Positions 22,905 through 35,736 of a stretch of DNA of 64,000 nucleotides are shown here, piece by piece. The DNA is taken from assembly GCA_027924645.1 (NCBI GenBank), contig BSBN01000445.1:3331001-3395000 (forward strand), read 5' to 3'. Each line of letters opens with the position of its first letter. Positions within the stretch are counted from its first letter, which is position 1. Below the pieces are notes generated by a model. The model was not told the DNA's origin, ran no database searches, and saw only the letters and a list, made by a program, of their open reading frames with translations. A program made the position numbers and the translations under genes. Source of the DNA: Cunninghamia lanceolata. Lineage: Eukaryota > Streptophyta > Pinopsida > Cupressales > Cupressaceae.

Positions 22905-23245
22905 GGACTGAATGGTTACAACTTCTAGTATTACTTAACAACAATAGCTTATAGAATATCTTATATGCAAGAAATTTCTAATATCTCATATCACACTAAG
23001 CGTAGAGATAGAGTATACTCAATCTTTGTAAATCTAAGACTCAAACCTAGACTCAGACTCTAAGACTTCTTCTAAGACTCGATGCCCACAATGCTTCCAC
23101 ATAGGCTTATTTATAGCAAACTATTGACCGGGAAGGAAGGTAAAGAAGAATCCAACCGACAATACCGGGTAGACCGGTTATTAAAAAAAAAAGGAGGTTT
23201 ATCGTGCCAAGATGGCTGACAGTGACTGTCCTTTACAACTTTAAT
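22905..23245 (-). promoter_or_regulatory. EPRV segment A: 3' noncoding/promoter region
   Basis: This is the homologue of 62471-62860 in reverse. It holds the TATA box (23108-23115), a poly-T tract on the minus strand (about 23183-23194) and a leader with repeated GAGTCT/GTCTTAG units (23040-23082). Homology to the plus copy ends at about 22905-22915, before the primer site. Confidence 0.75.
23108..23115 (-). promoter_or_regulatory. EPRV TATA box (segment A)
   Basis: The minus strand reads GCTATAAATAAGCC, conserved in the copy at 62629-62636. It is the likely promoter of the pregenomic RNA in the ancestral virus. Confidence 0.65.
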
Positions 23246-23696
23246 TTGTCAGGGAATCTTATCTTCCCATTCCATCTCTGATGTGAAAGCTAGCTCTATC
23301 CCAACTACCATGTGAGCTTGAATTGTTTGATGGTGAAGGATGAGAGGTCTTGTCAAATCCATATTTGTACACTTCTTGCCATCAAACTGGTCACCAACGA
23401 GCATGGATTTGGAATCTTTGTCGAATATTCCAATCTTGGTGATCATTATCAAAGTGCATAGTAGGAGAAAAATATGATTCCCATATTAATCGCATATTGA
23501 TGACTATGCGAGTAACTAGCTCTTGGCTAATTGGCTCATCAGGATTGACAACAGAGGGACCTACATACTTGAAAAAGTCTTCAAGCTATTTGGTGATAGG
23601 AGTAGAACAAGAGATAGACCAGGTGAAAAATAGCTTCCTTACAAGATTCAGGAGCAGATGACACATATGATCAGAATTTATTTGAAGAATCTCAAA
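23246..23696 (-). pseudogene. EPRV segment A: C-terminal domain of the polyprotein
   Basis: This continues the frame after RNase H. Recognisable pieces are RWESYFSPTMHFDN-like sequence near 23480 and a Ser/Pro/His-rich tail (HPSPSN, SSHGSWD) ending near 23260. Two stops (TGA at an Arg/Trp site and TGA soon after) interrupt it. An alternative frame is open for 67 codons at 23249-23452 and also at 55105-55308, but it does not join the upstream domain. I recognise no known family. Confidence 0.55.
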
Positions 23697-24338
23697 CTAA
23701 CCATATCCTTCTTCATAAATATCAGGAGTAGATATGCATCCAGTATGTTCTAATGTTTTGGTAGCAAAAATAGCATTTTCAGAATAATAGTTATTAAGCC
23801 CTTTAGTAAGGATATTTCTTTGTACTATTCTATTCATTTGCCAGAAATGGGCATTATAAGTTTTATCTCTGATAAATCCTAGAATATTGGAAGAAGATCC
23901 AGGATTTTGTATGTAAACTCCTGGGAAAGAAGGTCGACTAAGCGTATCTGCTACTACATTGTCTTTTCTAGAAATATGCTGGGCTTCATAATTGAATAAA
24001 TTTAAGTATTCCTGCCAGCGCAGATATTTACCATGACCATCTTTTCTACCATGGTCCTTTTCTTTGAAAGTGAGAAACCTAATACAGTCTATTCTGATAA
24101 TAAAATGTTTCAAATGCATGAGCTTTAAAGCAAATTTCTTTAGATTTTTAATTACACTATAGATTTCTTTGTCTGAAGAAATCCATTTTTTAACATCTTG
24201 GGGAAAAAGACCACTAGCATATTCAGAAGTGAATTCGACACCATCCTTGATGAAAAATAAATGTACTCCCCAGGCATAATCAGAAGCATCTGTATACAAA
24301 ATAAAATTATTAGTAGTAGGAACATGAAAAACATGCAA
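23697..24338 (-). pseudogene. EPRV segment A: RNase H and start of C-terminal domain
   Basis: RNase H removes pregenomic RNA during viral reverse transcription. All four catalytic acidic residues are visible: ILYTDASDYAWG, SDKEIYSVIKNL, IIRIDC and NVVADTLSRP. The frame stays open for 213 codons and goes on through GVYIQNPGSSSN and FIRDKTYNAHFW into the C-terminal domain (GCISTPDIYEEGYG). A TAG at 24417-24419 separates it from RT in the same frame. This is one of the best-preserved RNase H copies here. Confidence 0.8.
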
Positions 24339-24416
24339 ATTCTATACCTTTTGCTGGATGATTTTAACAGCATCCGTATGTTGTTGAGACCATTGTGGCA
24401 TCTTTTTTGTAAGAAG

Positions 24417-25235
24417 CTACTGTAATGGTTCACGATCAAAACCTATACCTAGATAGAAGTTATTTACATAATTTAAAATACCTAAAAATCCTTGCAACTC
24501 CTTTGTATTTAATGGAGGCTGAAATTCAAGGATCTTTGACTTAATATGAGGTTGAACCTCAAGTTGTCCACCCTTAACAATCATACCTAAAAAATTACAA
24601 GAATCAGTGCACCATTGTATTTTAGAGAGGGATAGAACAATCCCAGAATTTAATACTAATCTATAAAAAGTTTCTAGATGAGATCTATGCTCATCAAAGT
24701 TTTTGCTAAAGATTAAGATGTCATCAATGTCAACACGAAGAAAATCTTCACAGCCACAGAAGATTTTATCCATCCTTTCTTGGAAGTATGTTGGTGCGTT
24801 CATCAGGCCAAATGGCACGACTCTCCATTCATATTGTCCAAAAGGACAACTGAAGGCAATCTTGTACTGGTCTTTTTCTTTGACATGAATCTGATAAAAC
24901 CCTAATTTACAGTCAAATTGAGAAAATATTTTAGAGTTAGCTACCTTCTCAAGCAAGTATGATTTATCAGGAATTAGATAAGGAAATGGAAGAGTAATGG
25001 CATTTAATGGTCTATAATTAATAACCATTATTTTCTTGTTTCTCCTTTTCTCAGCTTCTTTGCAAACCATAAAAGCATAGCAATTATATTCACACTGAGA
25101 ATGTTTGATATACTTCCCTTTTTTCAATTCTTCAATTGGCTGGGCCATATCTGGATAGTCATGAGTAGGAATTGGTATTCTTCTTCCTATCTTTATCTTC
25201 CCTCCATGTTGAAGTCTGGTTTCCATCTCAGGCAT
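24417..25235 (-). pseudogene. EPRV segment A: reverse transcriptase
   Basis: RT stays open over 272 codons. Visible motifs are MVINYRPLNAITLPFPYLIP, IFSQFDCKLGFYQIHV with the first catalytic Asp, PFGLMNAPTYFQERMDKIF, and VDIDDILIFSKN, where the usual Tyr before IDD reads Asp, followed by the connection region (KELQGFLGILNYVNNFYLG). Both Asp residues of the DD box are present. It lies in the same frame as the linker, protease and RNase H, which shows the polyprotein arrangement. The Tyr change and the stop after the connection argue against activity. Confidence 0.85.
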
Positions 25236-25244
25236 TTCTTTTTC

Positions 25245-25700
25245 CTAGAATTTTTGAGGATCATTTGAGTAGACTACTTCAATGAGTGTTGCTTTTAACT
25301 CGAGTAGTGGTTCTATTGTCTGGATCCTGTGAATGGCTAGATGTTTCTCAGAAGCATATATTAGCATTGGAGTGCTAATCTTTTCTCCATTAAGCATAAA
25401 CATAATACTCTCCCTTGTACATCCATATGGCGTATATTTGTCTATGAAATTGCCTCCTAACAAGACATATATTGGCATTTGCTTCATTGCAAAGAAATCA
25501 CATTTAAACTACTTGCCTTCAACTTGTAGTGGGTGTTGATGACTATACTTATCACAGATAAATTTGTTTCCTTGGACATCACAAGCAGTATAAGTAGTTT
25601 TCTGAGTTAACTACTCCCAATTTCTTAGTATTAGTTCTTTGTAAAATGATAAAGATGCACCAGTATCAACTTGGCCATCATATTATTTCCCATTGATGGT
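25245..25700 (-). pseudogene. EPRV segment A: aspartic protease
   Basis: The active-site part at about 25665-25690 reads QVDTGA, just after an in-frame TAA in place of a Gln codon. The second half, VLLGGNFIDKYTPYGC, is at about 25410-25470. Further stops lie at the joint with RT (25245) and within 25500-25620. Position between the linker and RT matches pararetroviral order. Confidence 0.7.
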
Positions 25701-25800
25701 AACAGTAATATATTGGGAAAATTTACCAGTAAGTTGATGTACTAAATAAGAAGGTTCAAGTTGAGGTTTTGGATCTGGTAAGACAGACATGACTAGCTTG

Positions 25801-26740
25801 ACTTTACTTGGATCAGCCATTGTTTTGGGTAATTCTGGTTCAGGTTCTTCTTCGTATAATTCTTGAATTTATTCCTGGAACTTAGAATGGTCTAGAAATG
25901 GATATGAGGAGGATGATGGGAAATGTTCATCTGGTGGATAAAAAGGAGTGGAACATGGCTGGCAAACTTGTGGAGTATAAACATTTTTTTGTTGGAAGGA
26001 GAAATTAGCTAAGGCTTTTGTAATGGAATCCTCTTTAGGTTGTTTCCTGCTATATATTCTATCTTTTCTTTCAATAGTGATGATAGGGAAATCAATAGAA
26101 AAGACTTGAACTTGTTCATGAATAAACTGACAAGGCATAGATGTATTTACTATAGGAGGTCTAAACATGGGAGGATACCTAGACTGTTCTTGGACAAAGG
26201 ATGGTTGTGGTAGATCTGGCTGGTAGAAATCTCTATGGAATGAATTTCTTCCTCTTCCTCTGCCTTTATTTCTCATGTCTGATTCATCATGATTTTTGGT
26301 TTTTCATAGTAAGAATCTTCGAGCTGTTATTCTACTTCAAGAAGAGTATCAGCAAGATCTTCTAATGCATCCGCATCTTCATCTTCATATTCATATTCTT
26401 CTATAACAGGTTCATAAATATTGTCTTGAAGATAAAGGTCTTCTTCTTAATCAATAACATCCCACCACACAATTGCGGCAGGGTCAGCATACACACCTTT
26501 GACAGCTTTGTTCTTACAGTGATAGTCAGGGGCTTTATGGCTAGGTTTATTGCAAATATAGAAGATAATTTGATTGCTCTGAGGATGTGGTTGAGATCGC
26601 TTACGCATGTACTTATGCTTTGGAGCATAGGAATGTTTTTTGGGAAAAGAGCACTTTTGGAAATTGAGTTGGCTCTTTTTATATTTCTTTCATGCTTTGC
26701 ACTGGGATTTAGTGAATGGATTATAGCCATAAGTCTCTAT
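25801..26740 (-). pseudogene. EPRV segment A: zinc-knuckle, acidic and linker regions
   Basis: From right to left: a basic region with the zinc-knuckle remnant (FYICNKPSHKAPDY, two Cys lost), an acidic block rich in Glu/Asp/Tyr (about 26330-26450) and a Gly/Arg start (MRNKGRGRGRN) leading into a Pro/Gln/Ser-rich linker (25869-26276, open for 135 codons). This follows the usual C-terminal capsid layout of a CCHC knuckle and then a variable linker to protease. Longer open frames on the opposite strand here are shadows. Confidence 0.65.
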
Positions 26741-27960
26741 GAAAGAGGGAGCAATGCATTGAGCTTCATGCTTAGTAAATTTCTACTGATATTTACATTC
26801 TTCAATAAATTGGAGAATTTGATCTTGAGCATACTGAATAAGATCAGTAATAGGAGAGCTTTCTAAAGAGATTTCTCTAATTTCAAGATATCTTATGACA
26901 TGATCAACAATGTTGTAGGGCAGACCTTCAAGATATTTGCTTTTAGCAAATTCAATCTTTTTGGGATCTTTCAATTAATAAATCAATTGCCTGAAATCTA
27001 TAGAATAATTCTTAAAATCCTTAACATCACAACATTTCATAGATAAGATGTCTTTCATAAGTCTTTCTTTTCTACAAATAGATTTTGGACAAAACTCATC
27101 AGTCAGCCATTCTAATAGGCAGGTCATAGCAAGAAGTTAATGTTGGTGCTACTGACCAGTACCAGTGTCAGTAGTAATGACAATATTTTGAAAACTCTGG
27201 CTTCTTTTTCATGATCAGATATACCATTCCACCAATTAGCTAAGATACCCCAGAAATAGGTGACAACCATTTTTGTTATATTTTCTTGAGGGGTTCCAGA
27301 CAATGATGCTATGATAATGAAAGTGTTGATCCATTTATTGATCAAATGATATGGGTCTTCTAACTGATCAATATCTAAATACCAGGGGGTGACTGGACAA
27401 GTGGTTTGCATCATTAAGACTAAATCTATTATTTTCTTAGCTCTCTCTTCTTTGGACTGCAGAGGTTGTGGGACCATAATAGCATGGGAGACTGGTTTTT
27501 GTTCATTATTTACCAACCAATCCAAGGACTGGGCTAAATCATTTAAAGAATTATCTATATGATCACACCTAGAAATAATAGTAGTATTGACATTATCTAT
27601 CTGATTCCCTAAGGGTTGTACAAGGTGAATCAGAGTAGACAAATCATCATCATTTTTGTATAAGTCAGTCAAAACCTAATTTGACTTGGTATGTAGTTGT
27701 TTTAGAGAATTCTTAGAATATTTTATCTTAGCATTATTTTCCATTACAATGTTGCCAATCCTATGGACATTATGATGAATAGTGGGAACTAATTCTTTTA
27801 AAGCTAAGATATCTTGACGAAAATCATCTACATTTTGCTGCAGATGACCACAGAACCTTGTGATATAATTCCTCTATTTAAATTATAGAGAAGGTTCCTT
27901 TTCTTCAGGAGTTTTAGGTTGAAAAGCATACTGAAACATACTTATTTGACCATCTGTAGA
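26741..27960 (-). pseudogene. EPRV segment A: coiled-coil and capsid region
   Basis: The N-terminal part (27672-27190) contains a helical stretch (LIHLVQPLGNQIDNVN, NSLNDLAQSLDWLVN) and then the capsid core start (TPWYLDIDQLEDPYHLINKW, TYFWGILANWWNGIS). A frameshift near 27190 precedes the second capsid part (26974-26783: FAKSKYLEGLPYNIVDHVIR, LIQYAQDQILQFIEEC). Capsid assignment rests on position before a CCHC knuckle and protease and on the FWGIL..WW pattern. Confidence 0.6.
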
Positions 27961-28660
27961 CTTATAGTTTCCTTTCAATAGTGGCCATCTACCATTTGTA
28001 TAATATGACACTTCTTGTTCCTTATACCATTCAAGAGTCTCTACTCTTGGAAGTGTCTATACCATATTACAGAAAGGATGGGCTATCTTTATGGATTTTC
28101 CCTTCTCTTTTTTCCTATGACATGTAGATTCATTTTGAGGTGGTTCTGGACCTGTATTCAAAGGTTCATCTTCTTCTTCAACATACAACTGGGCTTTTTT
28201 CTTAGAAGAACTATTGAAGGAAGATCTGGGATTAGGAAAAGATTCTTCAAAAGGATTATTACACCTCCTAGAGGATAGACTTCTAGGACTAATATTAATC
28301 TACTTTTTTTGTATCTCATGAATAGGGCAAGTGGCTTCTAACAACCTGGGTGTGACATGTTGCATCCAGTCAAGTTTCCAATCTGCAGGGATTTCAATTG
28401 TATTGATATGCCCTTTTTGGAGTTGGACTTCTCCATGAAGGATTTTGACATATGGCAGGTTTTCCAATATATCTAGATTATTTGTATTCATTATAGAATA
28501 CAATACTTGAACTTGGACTAAAGCATATTTAAATTTCCCAAACATATTTAAACCCTACAAGGAACAAAACACTCCCCAACAATTTAAAGAACCTTTTTTG
28601 ACTTCCTGACATCCTTTATCCCTTGCGGCAACAGTAAGATTAGGATAATAGGTGAAACAG
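27961..28660 (-). pseudogene. EPRV segment A: movement protein C-terminus and following linker
   Basis: 28545-28300 carries the C-terminal movement-protein part (ALVQVQVLYSI, HINTIEIPADWKLDWMQHV), and 28299-27961 carries a Ser/Lys-rich linker (SSSSKKKAQLYVEVED-like) up to the coiled coil. The movement protein is cut at 28660, where it fuses through a shared AACAG to protease-upstream sequence of the next copy. Confidence 0.65.
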
Positions 28661-30443
28661 TAATATATTGGGAAAATTTACCAGTAAGTTGATGTACTAA
28701 ATAAGAAGGTTCAATCTGAGGTTTTGGATCTGGTAAGACAGACATGACTAGCTTGACTTTACTTGGATCAGCCATTGTTTTGGGTAATTCTGGTTCAGGT
28801 TCTTCGTATAATTCTTAAATTTATTCCTGGAACTTAGAATGGTCTAGAAATGGATATGAGGAGGATGATGGGAAATCTTCATCTGGTGGATAAAAAGGAG
28901 TGGAACATGGCTGGCAAACTTGTGGAGTATAAACATTTTGTTGTTGGAAAGAGAAATTAGCTAAGGCTTTTGTAATGGAATCCTCTTTAGGTTGTTTCCT
29001 GCTATATTTTCTATCTTTTCTTTCAGTAGTAATGATAGGGAAATCAATAGAAAAGACTTGAACTTGTTCAGGAATAAACTGACAAGGCATAGATGTATTT
29101 ACTGCAGGAGGTCTAAACATAGGAGGATACCTAGACTGTTCTTGGACAAAGGATGGCTGTGGTAGATCTAGCTGGTAGAAATCTCTATGGAATGAATTTC
29201 TTCCTCTTCCTCTGCCTTTATTTCTCATGTCTGATTCATCATGATTGTTGGTTCTTAATAGTAAGAATCTTTGAGTTGTTGTTCTACTTCAAGAAGAGTA
29301 TCAGCAAGATCTTCTAAGGCATCCGCATCTTCATCTTCATATTCATATTCTTCTATAACAGGTTCATAAATATTGTCTTGAAGATAAAGGTCTTCTTATT
29401 CATCAATAACATCCCACCACGCAGCTGCGGTAGGGTTAGCATACACAATTTTGACAACTTTGTTCTTACAGTGACAGTCAGGGGCTTTATGACCAGGTTT
29501 ATTACAAATATAGAAGATAATTTGATTGCTCTGAGGACGTGGCTGAGATCGCTTACACATGTACTTATGCTTTGGAGCATAGGAATGTTTTTTGGGAAAA
29601 GAGCACTTTTGGAAATTGAGTTGGCTCTTTTTATATTTCTTTTGCGCTTTGCACTGGGATTTAGTGAATAGATTATAGCCATAAGTCCCTATGAAAGAGG
29701 GAGCAAAGCATTGAGCTTCATGCTTAGTAAATTTCTACTGATATTTACATTCTTCAATAAATTGGAGAATTTGATCTTTAGCATACTGAATAAGATTAGT
29801 AATAGGAGAGCTTTCTAAAGAGATTTCTCTAATCTCAAGATATCTTATGAAATGATCAACAATGTTGTAGGGTAGACCTTCCAGATATTTACTTTTAGCA
29901 AATTCAATCTTTTTGGGATCTTTCAATTGATAAATCAATTGCCTAAAATTTATAGAATAATTCTTAAAATCCTTAATGTCACAACATTTCATAGATAAGA
30001 TGTCTTTCATAAGTCTTTCTTTTCTACAAACAGATTCTAGACAAAACACATCAGTCAACCATTCTAACAGGTAGTTCATAGGAAGAAGTTAATGTTGGTG
30101 CTACTGACCAGTAGCAGTGTCAGTAGTAATGAAAATATTTCAAAAACTCTGACTTCTTTTTCATGATTAGAGATACCATTCCACCAATCAGCTAAGATAC
30201 CCTAGAAATAGGTGACAACCATTTTTGCTATATTTTCCTGAGGGGTTCCAGACAAGGATGCTATGATAATGAAAGTGTTGATCCATTTATTGATCAAATG
30301 ATATGGGTCTTCTAACTGATCAATATCTAGATACCAGGGGGTGACTGGACAAGTGGTTTGCATCATTAAGACTAAATCTGTTATTTTCTTAGCTCTCTCT
30401 TCTATGGACTGCAGAGGTTGTAGGACCATAATAGCATGGGAGA
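28661..30443 (-). pseudogene. EPRV segment B: protease edge to capsid N-terminus
   Basis: This is a second, partial copy. It has the protease N-terminal edge (28661-28775), linker (28821-29228, 135 codons, nearly identical to segment A), acidic/zinc region to about 29690, capsid C-terminal half (29735-30079) and capsid N-terminal half (30202-30429). It ends within the capsid N-terminal region at 30443. RT, RNase H and movement protein are missing. Confidence 0.7.
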
Positions 30444-30562
30444 ATCTTCAAGCTGTTGTTCTGCTTCAAGAAGAGTATCAGCAAGATCTTCTAAGGTATC
30501 TGCATCTTCATCTTCATATTCATATTCTTCTATAATAGGTTCATAAATATTGTCTTGAAGAT
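30443..30562 (-). pseudogene. EPRV acidic-region fragment between segments B and C
   Basis: It encodes only the acidic block (EAEQQLEDS, then Glu/Asp/Tyr repeats). Its right edge, GTCTTGAAGAT joined to CTAGGATTTTGCATG, is the same artificial joint seen at 39915 and, slightly changed, at 47017. Confidence 0.65.
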
Positions 30563-32830
30563 CTAGGATTTTGCATGTAAACTCTTGGGAAAGAAGCTTG
30601 ACTAAGCGTATCTGCTACTACATTGTCTTTTCCAGAAATATGCTGGTCTTCATAATTGTATAAATTAAAGTATTCCTGCTAGCACAGATATTTACCATGA
30701 CCATCTTTTCTACCATGGTCCTTTTCTTTGAAAGTGAGAAACCTGGTACAGTCTATTCTGATAATAAAATGTTTCAAAAGAATGAGCTTTAAAGCAAATT
30801 TCTTCAGATTTTTAATTACACTATAGATTTCTTTGTCTGAAGAAATCCATTTTTTAACATCTTGGGGGAAATAGCCACTAGCATATTCAGAAGTGAATTT
30901 GACACCATCCTTGATGAAACATAAATGTCCTCCCCACGCATAATTAGAAGTATCTGTATACAAAATAAAATTATCAGTAGTAGGAACATGAAGAACATGC
31001 AAATTATGTACCTTTTGCTGGATGATTTTAACAACCTCTGTATGTTGTTGAGACCATTGTGGCTTCTTTTTTGTAAGAAGTTGCTGTAGTGGTTCGTGAT
31101 CAAAACCTGCACCTAGATAGAAGTTATTTACATATTTCAAAATACCTAAAAATCCTTGCAGCTCCTTTGTATTTAATGGAGGCTGAAATTCAAGGATCTT
31201 TGACTTAATATGAGGTAGAACCTCAAGTTGTCCACCCTTAACAATCATACCTAAAAACTTATAGGAATTAGTGCACCATTATATTTTAGAGAGGGACAGA
31301 ACAATCCCAAAATTTAATACTAATCTTTAAAATGTTTCTAGATGAGATCTATGCTCATCAAAGTTTTTGCTAAAGATTAAGATGTTATCAATGTAAATAG
31401 AAAGAAAATCTTCACAGCCACAGAAGATTTTATCCATCCTTTCTTGGAAGTATGCTGGTACGTTCATCAGGCCAAATGACATGACTCTCCATTCATAGTG
31501 TCCAAAAGGATAGCTGAAGGTAGTTTTGTACTGATCATCTTCTTTGACATGAATTTGATAAAATCTTGATTTACAATCAAATTGAGAAAATATTTTAGAG
31601 TTATACCTTCTCAAGCAAGTATGATTTATCAGGAACTGGATAAGGAAATGGAAGAGTAATGACATTTAATGGTCTATAATTAATAACCATTCTTTTCTTG
31701 TTTCTCCTTTTCTTAGCTTCTTTGCAAACAATAAAAGCATAGAAATTATATTCAGACTGAGAATGTTTGATATACTTCCCTTTTTCAATTCTTCAATCGC
31801 CTAGGATATAGCTAGATAGTCATGAGCAGGAATTGGTATTCTTTTTCTTGTCTTTATCTTCCCTCCATGTTGAAGTTTGATTTCCATCTCAGACATTTCT
31901 TTTTCCCATAATTTTTGAGGATCATCTGACCAGACTGCTTCAATGAGTTCTGCTTTTAACTCTAGTAGTCGTTCTATTGTCTGGATCCTGTGAATGGCTG
32001 GATATTTCTTAGAAGCATATATTAGCCTCAGAGTGCTAATCTTTTATCCATTAAGAGTAAACATAATACTCTTTCTTGTACATCCATATGGTGTATATCT
32101 GTCTATGGAATTGCCTCCTAACAAGACATCTACTGGCATTTGCTTCATTGCAAAGAAATCACATTTAAACTACCTGCCATCAACTTGCAGTGGATGTTGA
32201 TGACTATACTTATCACAAATAAATTTGTTTCTTTGGACATCACAAGTAGTATAAGTAGTTTTCTAAGTTAATTGCTTCTAATTTCTTAGTATAGGTTCTT
32301 CGCAAATGATAAAGATGCACCAATATCAACTTGGGCATCATATTTTTTCCCATTGATGGTAACAATAATATATTGGGAAACTTTACCAGTAAGTAGATGT
32401 ACTAAATAAGAAGGTTCAAGCTAAGGTTTTGGATCTGGTAAGATGGACATGACAAGCTTGACTTTACTTGGATCAACCATTGTTTTGGGTAATTCTAGTT
32501 CAAGTTCTTCTTCGTATAATTCTTGAATTTGTTCCTGGAACTCAGATTGGTCTGGAAATGGATATGAGGAGGATGATGGGAAATCTTCATTTGGTGGATA
32601 AAAAGGAGTGGAACATGGCTGGTAAACTTGTGGAGTATAAACATTTTGTTGTTGGAAGGAGAAATTAGCTAAGGCTTTTGTAATGGAATCCTCTTTAGGT
32701 TGTTTCTTGCTATATTTTCTATCTTTTCTTTCAGTAGTGATGATAGGGAAATTAGTAGAAAAGACTTGAACTTGCTTAGGAATAAACTGACAAGGCATTG
32801 ATGTATTTACTGCAGGAGGTCTAAACATAG
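30563..32830 (-). pseudogene. EPRV segment C: linker, protease, RT, RNase H
   Basis: RNase H/connection is open at 30679-31248 (ILYTDTSNYAWGGHL, SDKEIYSVI, IIRIDCTRF). RT is at 31327-31665, with its active box reading YIDNIL, so the second Asp is Asn. Protease at about 31990-32360 has several stops. The linker is open at 32421-32828. The YIDN change is shared with the copies at 40679-41125 and 47778-48143. The left end is joined to the acidic fragment at 30562. Confidence 0.75.
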
Positions 32831-35736
32831 GAGAATACCTAGACTATTCTTGGACAAACGATGGCTATGGTAGATCTGGCTGGTAGAAATCTGTATGGAA
32901 TGAATTTCTTCCTCTTCCTTTGCCTTTATTTCTTCATCTCTGATTCATCATGACTGTTGGTTCTTCATAGTAAGAATCTTCAAGCTGTTGTTCTACTTCA
33001 AGAAGATTATCAACAAGATCTTCTAAGGCATCTACATCTTCATCTTCATATTCAAATTCTTCTATAACAGGTTCATAAATATTGTCTTAAAGATAAAGGT
33101 CTTCTTCTTCATCAATAACATCCCACCATGCAACTGCGACAGGGTCAGTATACACAACTTTGATAGCTTTGTTCTTATAGTGACAGTCAGGGGCTTTATG
33201 GCCAGGTTGATTGCAAATATAGCATATAATTTGATTGCTCTGAGGACGTGGCTAATATCACTTACGCATGTACTTATGCTTTGGAGCATAGGACTTGTTT
33301 TGGGAAAAGAGCACTTTTGGAAATTGAGTTGGCACTTTTTATATTTCTTCCATACTTTGTGTTGGGATTTAGTCAATGGATTACAGCCATAAGTCTCTAT
33401 GAAAGAGGGAGTAATGCGTTGAGCTTCATGCTTAGTAAATTTCTACTGATATTTACATTCTTCATTAAATTGGAGAATTTGATCTTTATCATACTGAATA
33501 AGATCAGTAATAGGAGAGCTTTCTAAAGAGATTTCTCTAATCTCAAGATATCTTATGAGACGATCAGCAATGTTGTAGGGCAGACCTTCAAGATATTTGC
33601 TTTTAGCAAATTCAATGTTTTTGGGATCTTTCAATTGATAAATCAATTGTATGAAATGTATAGAATAATTCTTAAAATCCTTAAGGTCACAACATTTCAT
33701 AGATAAGATGTCTTTCATAAGTCTTTCTTTTCTACAAATAGATTCTAGACAAAACTCATTAGTCAACCATTCTAATAGGCAGTTCATAGCAGGAAGTTGT
33801 TGTTGGTGCTGTTGACTAGTAGTAGTGTCGGTAGTAATGAAAATATTTTGAAACACTCTATCTTCTTTTTCATAATTAGAGATACAATTCCACCAATCAG
33901 CTAAGATACCCCAGAAATAGGTGACAACCATTTTTGCTATATTTTATTGAGGGGTTCTAGACAAGGATGCTATGATAATGAAAGTGTTGGTCCATTTATT
34001 GATCAAATGATATGGGTCTTCTAACTGATCAATATCTAGATACCAGGGGGTGATTGGACAAGTGGTTTGCATCATTAAGACTTAATCTGTTATTTTCTTA
34101 GTTCTCTTTTCTTTAGACTACAGAGGTTGTGGGACCATAATAGCATGGGAGACTGGTTTTTGTTCATTATTTACCAACCAATCAAAGGACTGGGCTAAAT
34201 CATTTAAATAATTATCTATATGATCACACCTAGAAATAACAGTAGTATTGACATTATCTATCTGATTCCCTAAGGGTTGTACAAGGGGAATCAGAGTTTT
34301 CAAATCATCATCATTTTTGTGTAAGTCAGTCAAAACTTGATCTGACTTGGTATGCAGCTATTTCAGAGAATTCTCAGAATATTTTATCTTAGCATTATTT
34401 TCCATTACAATGTTGCCAATCCTATGGACATTATGATGAATAGTCTAAACTGATTCTTTTAAAGCTAAGATATCTTGACAAAAATCATCTACATTTTACT
34501 GCAGATGAGCACAAAACCTTGTGATATAATTCCTCTATTTAAATTATAGAGAAGGTTCCTTTTCTTCAGGAGTTTTAGTTTGAAAAGCATACTAAAACAT
34601 ACTTATCTAACCATCTGCAGACTCATAGTTTCCTTTCAATGGTGGCCATCTACTGTTTGTATAATATGACACTTCTTGTTCCTTATACCATTCAAGAGTC
34701 TCTGCTCTTGGAAGTGTCTATACCATATTACAGAAAGGATGGTCTATGTTTATGGCTTTTCCCTTCTCTTTTTGCCTATGGCATCTAGATTCATTTTGAG
34801 ATGGTTCTAGACCTGTATTCAGAGCTTCATCTTCTACTTCAACATACAATTGGGCTTTTTTCTTAGAAGAACTGCTGAAGGAAGATCTGGGAGTAGCAAA
34901 AGATTCTTCAAAAGGATTATTATACCTCCTAGAGGATAGACTTCTAGGAATAATATTAATCTGATTTCGCTGTATCTCATGAATAGGGTGAGTAGCTTCT
35001 AACAACCTAGGTACGACATGTTGCATCCAGTTAAGTTTCCAACCTACAAGAATTTAAATTGTATTGATATGCCCTTTCTAGAGTTGGACTTCTCCATGAA
35101 GGGTTTTGGCATATGGCAGTTTTCCAATATATCTGGATTATTTGCATTCGTCATAGAATACAATACTTGAACTTGGGCTCAAGCATATTTAAATTTCCCA
35201 AACATATTTAGACGATACAAGGAACTAAACACTCCCCAGCAATTTAAAGAACCTTTTTTGACTTCCTGACATTCATTATCTCTTGCGGCAATAGTAAGAT
35301 TAGGATAATAGGTGAAACAGACAAAATTTTTTGTAAGTCTGGATAGGCTAGACAACTGACAAGCATGAGAATAGTCGACTTGACGTCGATCACACAAAGT
35401 AAGATAAGAAACATGTTTAATTTTGGTAGGGACACATGAACCTATAAGGACCCTAATGGCACCAAAATGTACAAAATTGACTTCCTTATGGCTTCTTATA
35501 TAATCAATTTCTTATGAAGGAAGAACATACAACATCTTAGTTTGGAAAGTTTGTAAGGGATCATATTCAAGAGTTAACTTGACATTTTTCTTTAGAGGAA
35601 TCACAAAAAGCTTGAAAGTAGACTTAAATATGATATTCTTCAACAAACTAGGCTTTAAGGCACTCTTCTTATATACAAAATCAATTGTTAGAAGAGGAGG
35701 TCTATAATCACTTACTTGCCTTTCTATAACATCTTA
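32831..35736 (-). pseudogene. EPRV segment C: movement protein, linker, capsid
   Basis: The order from right is movement protein (35736 to about 35030, with clean pieces at 35179-35397), Ser/Lys-rich linker (34718-35026), coiled coil and capsid N-terminus (34118-34333 and on), capsid C-terminal half (33443-33931: WGILADWWNC, CRKERLMKDILSMKC) and zinc/acidic region (to about 32950). The movement protein lacks its first 50 or so residues because the segment switches strand at 35733-35736. Confidence 0.7.

Noticed and set aside
23249..23452. 67-codon frame at the viral C-terminus (also at 55105-55308) as the true protein
   Set aside because: It is open in two copies but not in frame with the upstream C-terminal domain, while the alternative frame continues that domain and ends in a matching tail.
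26401..26730. Frame with a KSALFPKNIPMLQS-like protein repeated in several copies
   Set aside because: It is the +1 shadow of the basic/zinc region, whose true frame shows the CCHC knuckle and acidic block.
26426..26866. Recurring plus-strand open frames of about 146 codons opposite the capsid/zinc region (also 38089-38532, 45248-45691, 49537-49977, and on the minus strand 53128-53568 and 58877-59317)
   Set aside because: They recur because the viral copies recur. They lie antisense to the recognisable capsid/zinc frame, are hydrophobic without a family match, and vary in step with it. They are shadows of codon usage.
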